Source: Granulosicoccus sp045110475
GTDB taxonomy: Bacteria; Pseudomonadota; Gammaproteobacteria; Granulosicoccales; Granulosicoccaceae
Direction: 5' to 3'
Assembly: GCA_045110475.1 (NCBI GenBank)
Contig: JBGCGC010000082.1
Coordinates: 1-64,000, forward strand
DNA length: 64,000 nucleotides
Shown: one piece after another, positions 45,819 to 52,240 of the stretch
Position numbering within the stretch: position 1 is the first letter of the stretch
How the letters are laid out: every line of letters starts with the position of its first letter
The notes under the pieces: generated by a model
Seen by the model: the letters and a program-made list of their open reading frames with translations, nothing else
Database searches by the model: none
What the model was told of the DNA's origin: nothing
Program-made: the position numbers and the translations under genes

Positions 45819-46036
45819 TTATTGTCTCTGGAGTGGTTGTCGTTACGCTCACGCCCGCCAATTATACCTTTTTAACAGACTACCTTTTAGCGGGTATCCC
45901 GGTGGTGATTTCAGCTGTTACAACTTGTTACCAACCGATGCGCCTGTGCAATGTCTTGCCAGGTTCATTGGCCGATACTTTGTCCCATGCCATGCCACTG
46001 GGGCAAGGGCAGCAGACCTGACACAGGAAAATGAAA

Positions 46037-46480
46037 ATGAAACGTCATACAAAAGTAATTCTCGCCTCTATCGCTGTTATCAGTGTTGCGACGACAACCG
46101 TCGTGGTAGCCGGGGGTGGACACGGCAAGATGGGTGATCGAATGGTGAGCAAAATCACCAAAAAGCTTGATCTTGACGAGCAACAAGCCAATGCACTGCA
46201 GGCACTACAGGCTGAAATACGTGAAACGCGAGAGTTGATGCGTGGCAACCTTGATGCCGACGGTCAGACGCTCGGCGACCTCCTGGGGGCTGAAACATTC
46301 GACCAGGGTGCGGCGCTGGGCATGATAACGGCACGAACCACCGCCCTGCAAGCGCAAGGTCCTGATCTGGTTGCAGCCGCAGCGCTGTTTTTTGATGGAC
46401 TTGATGCTGAGCAGAAACAGGAACTCAATGAGCATGTCGAGAGGTTTTCCGAGTACCGCGGCAAACGACAAGGGAACTAG
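46037..46480 (+). CDS. Spy/CpxP-like periplasmic protein
   Basis: A 147-residue exported protein with a signal peptide (cleavage near VVA-GGG), then an all-helical charged body. Two LTxxQ-like motifs of the Spy/CpxP family are seen as LDLDEQQ and LDAEQKQ. Such proteins act as periplasmic chaperones and, as CpxP, as inhibitors of the CpxA kinase. It lies just upstream of a CpxR-like regulator and CpxA-like kinase on the same strand, which matches that role. ATG 46037 has AGGA eight bases upstream; ATG 46031 is also in frame but too close to it. Confidence 0.82.
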   Translation: MKRHTKVILASIAVISVATTTVVVAGGGHGKMGDRMVSKITKKLDLDEQQANALQALQAEIRETRELMRGNLDADGQTLGDLLGAETFDQGAALGMITARTTALQAQGPDLVAAAALFFDGLDAEQKQELNEHVERFSEYRGKRQGN

Positions 46481-46520
46481 TGACCCACTAGCCCTAAGAC
46501 GTCTAGGCGAATAATCGCTA

Positions 46521-46552
46521 CCTGCCATTCCCGCAAACGCGGGAATGGCAGG
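46521..46552. repeat. Perfect 14-bp palindrome, REP-like
   Basis: Bases 46521-46534 and 46539-46552 are perfect reverse complements around a 4-base loop AAAC. The inner part fits the pattern ATTCCC-N8-GGGAAT, common in dispersed repeats of proteobacteria (as in neisserial dRS3). It lies 41 bp after the Spy-like gene and is not followed by a T-run; it may still stabilise or end that transcript. Confidence 0.7.
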
Positions 46553-46700
46553 CTCAAAGGCTATCCCCGCTTAGCCAATGCAACATATTCCCAATATCCC
46601 TTACACTCTGCCCAGTCTGGGTGGCCTGTAAACGATAATTTCTGACATCAAAGGTTCCAGTACACTTGTATAACCTGCCAAACCAACCATAGATAACCCC

Positions 46701-47381
46701 ATGGCAAACGTGTTTCTGATTGATGACGACGAAGACCTTGCAGATCTACTCGTCGAATATGCCGAACGTTTTTCCATGCAGATCACCGCCTGCCATGATC
46801 CTGTACAGGCCATTGCCCGTCTCAAACAAGAGGTGAACAACTACGACGCCATCATCCTCGATGTCATGTTGCCACACATCGACGGATTTGAAACGTGTCG
46901 ACAAATACGACAATTCAGCGATATTCCTATCATCATGCTCACCGCAAGAGGCGACGTCACTGACCGCATTGTGGGACTGGAACTTGGCGCTGACGACTAT
47001 CTGCCTAAACCTTTCGAACCGCGAGAACTGATGGCGCGTCTGCAAGCCAATATCAAACGACACGGTAAAAACGCTACCCGTCACGTCCTGTCATTTGATG
47101 ATCTCAGCATTGATCAGGATACGCAGCAAGTCATCGTAAACAACACAGCTCTGGAGCTGACAACCAAGGAATATGATTTACTTTGTTTACTGGCGCAGTC
47201 ACCCGGCAAGACATTCTCACGCGATGATTTGTTATCCGCTTTGAAAGGCAGTGACATCGAGTTGTTCTCACGCTCCATCGATATTCTGGTAAGCCGGCTC
47301 AGGCAGAAGCTCAAGCCATCAAGCCCGATAAAAACAGTTCACGGTGCAGGCTATGCCTTTGTGGGGCGACGAAGAACGTGA
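46701..47381 (+). CDS. OmpR-family response regulator (CpxR-like)
   Basis: A 226-residue regulator with receiver domain (acidic cluster DDDED 8-12, phospho-acceptor D54 in IILDVMLP, Lys in LPKPFEP) and an OmpR-type winged helix (about 125-222, LELTTKEYDLLCLLAQSPGKTFSRDDLL, RSIDILVSRLRQKL, KTVHGAGYAF). The downstream kinase gene overlaps by four bases, and a Spy/CpxP-like gene lies upstream, so this is most likely an envelope-stress system. Confidence 0.94.
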   Translation: MANVFLIDDDEDLADLLVEYAERFSMQITACHDPVQAIARLKQEVNNYDAIILDVMLPHIDGFETCRQIRQFSDIPIIMLTARGDVTDRIVGLELGADDYLPKPFEPRELMARLQANIKRHGKNATRHVLSFDDLSIDQDTQQVIVNNTALELTTKEYDLLCLLAQSPGKTFSRDDLLSALKGSDIELFSRSIDILVSRLRQKLKPSSPIKTVHGAGYAFVGRRRT

Positions 47382-48742
47382 AACGCTGGCTGACGTCGTC
47401 CCTATCCTCACGATTACTCGCTGTCTTTCTGATCACTGCAATTGCTGCCGTTATACTGATGGCAAGCTTGTTCTCAAGTGGACTGGGGTCACAGTGGCGA
47501 CGAACCATAGCGCCGCATCTCATGCAGTACGTAGCGTATGTAAAGGAAGACATTGGCACCCCACCCGATGAGGCAAAAGCACGTGAACTTGCCAGGCGCT
47601 TGTCTATCAAAATTCAGGTACATGAGGCTAGCAGCGGCGAGCGAGTTTTTACCACAGCCAGTAAGCCCATCAAGGTCAATCAGATCAGCTTTGTTAACAC
47701 GCGACGCTGGCGATCTCTATCCAGCGACACAAGGCAAGGCACATCAACATCACGTATTGACAACATCGCCATTGGCGATAACCAGCATACTCCGGTCCTC
47801 AGACTCCAATACGGAGACTATCTGGCCTATATCGAATTTGCCCGATTGCAAAGCCGTGATCGCGGTGGCAACGAAATGCTTATGGCGCTGCTTGGGTTGT
47901 CTTTGCTGCTGGGTGTCTGCTACCTGGCAATACGACATTTACTCAAACCCATCGGCACACTGCAGAGGACCGTCAAGCAGATCAGCAGTGGAGACCTGAC
48001 CGCACGGACACAGGCCAGTGGACGTGACGACCTGGCCCTGTTGGCACAGAGCGTTGATCAGATGTCAGAACGTCTGGAGCAAATGCTCGATGCCAAACGG
48101 GAGTTGCTGCTGGCGATCAGCCATGAGCTGCGCTCACCCTTGACGCGCGCACGTGTCGCCAGCGAGATGCTGGAGCCCTCGCGGCATCAGCAGCTTTTAA
48201 TCAGGGACATCGATGAGATGGAACACTTGATAGCCCAGCTGGTAGAAAGTGAGCGTCTGCAAACACATGTTGTACTGGATCTGAAAAACCACGATCTGGG
48301 ACGTGTGGTGGACGATGTGATACTCGGTATCGATGGCCCCATTAACTGGCAAGCGCCACAAGAAGCCATACCTTGTCTGGCCGATGAAACCCGTGTACAG
48401 GTACTTGTGCGCAATCTGATCAACAACGCACTTCAACATGGCAAGCCGCTATCGGCGCAGACGGGCCAGGTTGATGTTTATCTGCAGGCGCAAGCGCATC
48501 ATGCACAGCTGGTAGTAACAGACAACGGTCCCGGGATTGCTGCGGAACACCTTTCCTCTATCACCGATGCGTTCTATCGACCTGATGCCTCACGCACAAG
48601 AAAATCCGGCGGTATTGGTCTGGGACTACACTTGTGTAAACGCATTGCCGAAGCCCACGGCGGTACCTTGACCATCGACAGCCCGGGCGCAAACGGCGTT
48701 GGCGTACGTGCCACTGTAACGCTACCCCTTAAACCAGAATGA
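47378..48742 (+). CDS. Sensor histidine kinase with HAMP domain (CpxA-like)
   Basis: A 454-residue inner-membrane kinase: first helix about 12-33, periplasmic sensor about 35-165, second helix about 168-186, HAMP (about 187-238), HisKA with H249 in LLAISHELRSPLTRAR, and HATPase motifs RNLINNALQHG, DNGPGIAAEH and GGIGLGLHLCKRI. The ELRSPLTRA box and the GTG overlap with the response regulator match CpxA/RstB-type partners. It likely senses envelope damage, with the Spy-like protein as modulator. Confidence 0.94.
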   Translation: MKRWLTSSLSSRLLAVFLITAIAAVILMASLFSSGLGSQWRRTIAPHLMQYVAYVKEDIGTPPDEAKARELARRLSIKIQVHEASSGERVFTTASKPIKVNQISFVNTRRWRSLSSDTRQGTSTSRIDNIAIGDNQHTPVLRLQYGDYLAYIEFARLQSRDRGGNEMLMALLGLSLLLGVCYLAIRHLLKPIGTLQRTVKQISSGDLTARTQASGRDDLALLAQSVDQMSERLEQMLDAKRELLLAISHELRSPLTRARVASEMLEPSRHQQLLIRDIDEMEHLIAQLVESERLQTHVVLDLKNHDLGRVVDDVILGIDGPINWQAPQEAIPCLADETRVQVLVRNLINNALQHGKPLSAQTGQVDVYLQAQAHHAQLVVTDNGPGIAAEHLSSITDAFYRPDASRTRKSGGIGLGLHLCKRIAEAHGGTLTIDSPGANGVGVRATVTLPLKPE

Positions 48743-48821
48743 TCTGAACACCATTACATGACGTTACTGCAACCAGCGCACACTAACGGCATTGGACAGC
48801 GACAACTGCGCACAGCCTGTG

Positions 48822-49499
48822 TCAGCCAGTACCACCCTGCGGGTATGAAATAATAGACAAGTATCTGGCGGGCAAGCTTATCAACCGCTCTGGGCCATGT
48901 GGCGCATCAGCATGAAAGAAGACCGAATCACCGGCTTCCATGACAAACACTTCGTCACAATGCCGGTACTCAACACTGCCCTCCAGCATGTACAGAAATT
49001 CAAGACCATCATGCTGGAAGGTAGGAAACACATCAGAATCATCCGTGAGTGTTATCACATACGGCTCGACAATAACACCGGAGTCATTGGATCCCAGAAA
49101 TCCCAGCAATTGATACTGATGACCCGCGCGAGTCCCTCGCCTTTCCTGAGCCACACCCTGGCCCGCCTTAACGAAATGAGCAGGACGCTGCTCTTCAAAG
49201 CGTTTTAACAACTGCGATATCTGTACGCCGAGAGCGTGCGCGATCGACTGAAGCGTTGTCAGTGAGGGCGAAGTCAGACCATTTTCGATCTTGGAGAGCA
49301 TACCCAGAGAAACGCCGCTTTTGTCGGCCAGTTCGGCGACGGTGAATCCGACATGTTTGCGCAACAATCTGATTTCCAGACCAATCGCAACTTCGAGACG
49401 CTTTTCACCGCTGCGTAATGCGTGCGGGTCCTGTTGTAACTTCACACCAGCTGTAAGTGCCAATGCCGTCTCCACCGGTATTGCCTGTCGTGTTGCCAT
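48822..49499 (-). CDS. XRE-family regulator with C-terminal cupin domain
   Basis: A 225-residue protein: helix-turn-helix about 38-92 (LRKHVGFTVAELADKSGVSLGMLSKIENGLTSPSLTTLQSIAHAL) and a cupin barrel about 135-215 with FPTFQHDGLEFLYMLEGSVEY and HADAPHG. Regulators of this build often control amine, amino-acid or sarcosine/betaine catabolic genes and bind small ligands in the cupin. It neighbours the GlxA-type regulator and sarcosine oxidase operon, which is the likely target, though no operator was identified. Confidence 0.9.
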   Translation of the reverse strand: MATRQAIPVETALALTAGVKLQQDPHALRSGEKRLEVAIGLEIRLLRKHVGFTVAELADKSGVSLGMLSKIENGLTSPSLTTLQSIAHALGVQISQLLKRFEEQRPAHFVKAGQGVAQERRGTRAGHQYQLLGFLGSNDSGVIVEPYVITLTDDSDVFPTFQHDGLEFLYMLEGSVEYRHCDEVFVMEAGDSVFFHADAPHGPERLISLPARYLSIISYPQGGTG

Positions 49500-49576
49500 T
49501 AATCAGACCTGAAAATAGTCATTAAACTTCCGAGGAACAGCTGCCAGAAATGCGCCACGTGTGAGTATAAACCCCA

Positions 49577-50545
49577 CTAAAGCGACTGGGCACGATACCG
49601 TGATGGCGACTCGCCGAACTCACGACTAAACTGCCGACTGAAATGTGCACCGTTGGCAAAGCCTGTGGCCTGAGCAATGTCAGTGATTGACAGAAGACTG
49701 CCTCGCAGCAGTGATTGGGCCTTCTCCAGTCTCAGTCGGGCATAGAATTCCTGAGTACTCGCTGCCAGATGCTGCCGAAAAAGCCGATTAATCTGACGAA
49801 CACTCACTCCCACAATGTCACTGATCTGCGCCAGTGTCAGTGGATCAGACATATGATTTTCCATGACCTTAAGCGCTCTCAACACGCCGATATCCGACAC
49901 ACCATAGCGTTCAGCAAGGCCTGCCACCTGTGGGTTTTCGCCAGCCCTTACATCGGTATGTAAAAACCAGTCGCTGACGCTCTGTGCGAAGCGCCCACCA
50001 TGCTGCTCGGCAATGAGCGCATGCATCATATCCATCGCGGCCGTTCCTCCGGCACAGGTCAATCGACCTCGATCACGCACAAACAGAGACCGTTCAACAA
50101 TGAGATTGGGGGATACGGAAACCAGAACATCGGCGTGATCCCAATGGACCGTCATGCGGCGCCCTTCCATGACCCCGGCTCTGGCGAGAATCAGTGGTCC
50201 GGCTGATACGCCTCCCAACAAGACGTTGCGCGAAGCCAGCAGTCTCAGCCAGTGTTCCAGCCGCCGAACCTGATCAGGCTGGGGACCACTGCCAGCAACG
50301 ACCAACACCAGATCAAAGTCGACGTTTTCCCCCAGATACGTGTTGGCACCGACAATGGCACCGGAGGAGCTCGAAGAGCGCGCTCCGACAACAGGCATGT
50401 GTCGGATATCGTAGATAGTGCGCCCGGCAATGAGGTTGGCTGCCCGTAAAGGCTCCATAGCTGAGGCGTACGACATCAACGCGAAACCATCCAGAAGTAC
50501 AAATCCAACTCGGAACGCAGGTGTCTGCGCAGAAGTAATGTCCAT
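49577..50545 (-). CDS. GlxA-type AraC-family regulator (DJ-1/PfpI + AraC HTH)
   Basis: A 322-residue regulator with a DJ-1/PfpI-like amidotransferase fold (about 8-185, FRVGFVLLDGFALMSYASAMEPLRAAN; GGVSAGPLILARAG at the nucleophile elbow, with Ser/Ala instead of Cys) and a double AraC helix-turn-helix (about 220-320). The group includes GbdR, SouR and CdhR, which switch on betaine, sarcosine and carnitine catabolism in Pseudomonas. It is divergent from soxB and 78 bp away, so it is the best candidate activator. ATG 50545 chosen; TTG 50575 would run through the inverted repeat at 50546-50567. Confidence 0.92.
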   Translation of the reverse strand: MDITSAQTPAFRVGFVLLDGFALMSYASAMEPLRAANLIAGRTIYDIRHMPVVGARSSSSSGAIVGANTYLGENVDFDLVLVVAGSGPQPDQVRRLEHWLRLLASRNVLLGGVSAGPLILARAGVMEGRRMTVHWDHADVLVSVSPNLIVERSLFVRDRGRLTCAGGTAAMDMMHALIAEQHGGRFAQSVSDWFLHTDVRAGENPQVAGLAERYGVSDIGVLRALKVMENHMSDPLTLAQISDIVGVSVRQINRLFRQHLAASTQEFYARLRLEKAQSLLRGSLLSITDIAQATGFANGAHFSRQFSREFGESPSRYRAQSL

Positions 50546-50567
50546 AATAGACAAGTATATGTCTATT
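50546..50567. promoter_or_regulatory. Inverted repeat in the glxA-type regulator/soxB divergent promoter
   Basis: AATAGACA (50546-50553) and TGTCTATT (50560-50567) are perfect 8-bp arms around a 6-base spacer. The repeat abuts the regulator's ATG at 50545 and lies 56 bp upstream of soxB. It would suit autoregulation or control of soxB by a dimeric regulator; assignment is inference. Confidence 0.5.
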
Positions 50568-50622
50568 TCAGACAACGACAGACACTTATTTTTAAGTCAT
50601 CCTGTAAATACTTAATATAGGT

Positions 50623-51882
50623 GTGATCCAAGTGCGCTATTCCGCCTTCCAAATTCTCAAGCAAGGACTGACCAGCAACAGGAACTGGCAACCCGCCTGG
50701 CGTTCACCTGAGCCTGCTTCCGAGTACGACGTGGTTATTGTCGGCGGTGGCGGGCACGGGCTGGCCACCGCTCATTATCTGGCGAAGGAACACGGCATCA
50801 CGAACGTGGCGGTACTGGAAAAGGGTTGGCTGGGCTCAGGCAATATCGGGCGCAACACCACGATCATCCGCTCCAACTATCTTCTTCCGGGTAATGAGCC
50901 TTTCTACGAACTTTCGATGAAGTTGTGGGAGGGTCTGGAACAGGACATCAACTACAACGCCATGGTATCGCAACGCGGAATCATTAATTTGTATCACAGT
51001 GATGCGCAGCGCGATGCCTATGTGCGTCGCGGTAATGCCATGTTGTTGTCCGGCGCTGATGCCGTGTTACTCGATCAGCGCGGTGTACGCGATCAATATC
51101 CGTTTCTGGATTTTGACAATGCACGCTTTCCCATCAAGGGAGGTTTATGGCAGCCACGCGCTGGCACGGTCAGGCACGATGCCGTTGCGTGGGGATACGC
51201 ACGCGCAGCGGATAGCCGTGGTGTTGACATCCTGCAAAACTGTGAGGTCAATGGCTTCATTATGGAGAATGGCCAATGCGTCGGCGTGAGAAGCACCCGC
51301 GGCAGCATCCGGGCTAAAAAGGTGGCCGTCTGCGTCGCCGGCTCTTCCGGGCGCGTGATGTCCATGGCGGGCTTGCGCCTGCCCATAGAGAGCCACGTGT
51401 TGCAGGCGTTTGTCTCCGAAGGACTCAAGCCTGCTATCCCGGGTGTGATTACCTTCGGTGCAGGACACTTCTACATCAGCCAGTCAGACAAGGGTGGACT
51501 GGTATTCGGCGGCGACATCGATGGCTACAATTCCTACGCGCAACGCGGCAATCTGCCGGTTGTGGAAGATGTCTGTGAGGGTGGTATGGCTATCATGCCA
51601 GCGATTGGACGTGCGCGCTTGCTGCGTATGTGGGGCGGCATCATGGATATGTCCATGGATGGCTCGCCCTATATCGACACCACATCAATACCAGGCTTGT
51701 ATTTCAACGGAGGCTGGTGCTACGGAGGGTTCAAGGCAACCCCTGCCAGTGGTTGGTGTTATGCACATTTGATTGCAACCGGTCAATCACATGACACAGC
51801 CGCCGCCATGCGCCTTGACCGGTTCCGTAGCGGCGCTGTCATTGATGAGCGCGGCGCTGGCGCACAGCCAAACCTGCATTGA
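50623..51882 (+). CDS. soxB: Sarcosine oxidase beta subunit
   Basis: A 419-residue FAD enzyme, the catalytic subunit of heterotetrameric sarcosine oxidase. The dinucleotide fold is VVIVGGGGHGLATAHYLA (37-54); the covalent-FMN histidine of the family corresponds to H185 in RAGTVRHDAVAWGYA. It oxidises N-methylglycine to the iminium form, giving glycine and a C1 unit that the alpha subunit transfers to tetrahydrofolate. The gene is first of soxB-soxD-soxA-soxG, the standard order. A GTG start is used. Confidence 0.96.
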   Translation: MIQVRYSAFQILKQGLTSNRNWQPAWRSPEPASEYDVVIVGGGGHGLATAHYLAKEHGITNVAVLEKGWLGSGNIGRNTTIIRSNYLLPGNEPFYELSMKLWEGLEQDINYNAMVSQRGIINLYHSDAQRDAYVRRGNAMLLSGADAVLLDQRGVRDQYPFLDFDNARFPIKGGLWQPRAGTVRHDAVAWGYARAADSRGVDILQNCEVNGFIMENGQCVGVRSTRGSIRAKKVAVCVAGSSGRVMSMAGLRLPIESHVLQAFVSEGLKPAIPGVITFGAGHFYISQSDKGGLVFGGDIDGYNSYAQRGNLPVVEDVCEGGMAIMPAIGRARLLRMWGGIMDMSMDGSPYIDTTSIPGLYFNGGWCYGGFKATPASGWCYAHLIATGQSHDTAAAMRLDRFRSGAVIDERGAGAQPNLH

Positions 51883-51895
51883 GACAACGCAGCCC

Positions 51896-52240
51896 ATGCT
51901 AATACCTCATCCACTGCTAGGCCTGCGTGACAGCGCTGAGTTTGTCTATCTGGGCGATGCCACTTTGCTGGACAGACCCGATCCCGAGAGTGTCAATGCG
52001 GCAGATGAGTTTCATGATTATCTGCATCTGCGCGATAACCCGGCAGGCAGTCATCGGGAACTGTGGTATCACGAACAAGGCGATCGTTCGTGGCTCGTTG
52101 TCACCAGAGATACGTTGACGCACGAGATCACCAACGTTGAAATGGCACGTGAGGTTGCGCGCCAGATCAGCGGCCAGATCAGCGGCAAGATCAGCGGCAA
52201 GATCAGCGGCCAGATGAGTGGCGACGAGCATCATGGCTGA
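51896..52240 (+). CDS. soxD: Sarcosine oxidase delta subunit, atypical
   Basis: A 114-residue small subunit between soxB and soxA. The core (RDSAEFVYLGDATLLDRPD..., HRELWYHEQGDRSWLVVTRDTLTHEI) is clearly SoxD. The family usually binds zinc through an N-terminal CPxCG motif and a later H-x3-C. Here the N-terminus reads HPLLG and the later motif is H59-x3-D63, so three of four ligands are missing and the protein has no cysteine at all. The C-terminal tail, residues 90-109, is five repeats of a QISG-like tetrapeptide. ATG 51896 begins 13 bp after soxB; it overlaps soxA by 8 bp. Confidence 0.9.
   Translation: MLIPHPLLGLRDSAEFVYLGDATLLDRPDPESVNAADEFHDYLHLRDNPAGSHRELWYHEQGDRSWLVVTRDTLTHEITNVEMAREVARQISGQISGKISGKISGQMSGDEHHG
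52163..52222 (+). repeat. 12-bp tandem repeat in the soxD 3' end
   Basis: Five consecutive 12-bp units of the form (C/A)AGATCAGCGGC; units 1-4 differ only at the first base and unit 5 has two changes. It encodes the QISG/KISG tail of SoxD and ends ten bases before the soxA ATG. Length variation by replication slippage would keep the frame. Confidence 0.9.

Noticed and set aside
52163..52222. CRISPR-like repeat array
   Set aside because: The 12-bp units are directly adjacent with no spacers and are in frame within soxD.
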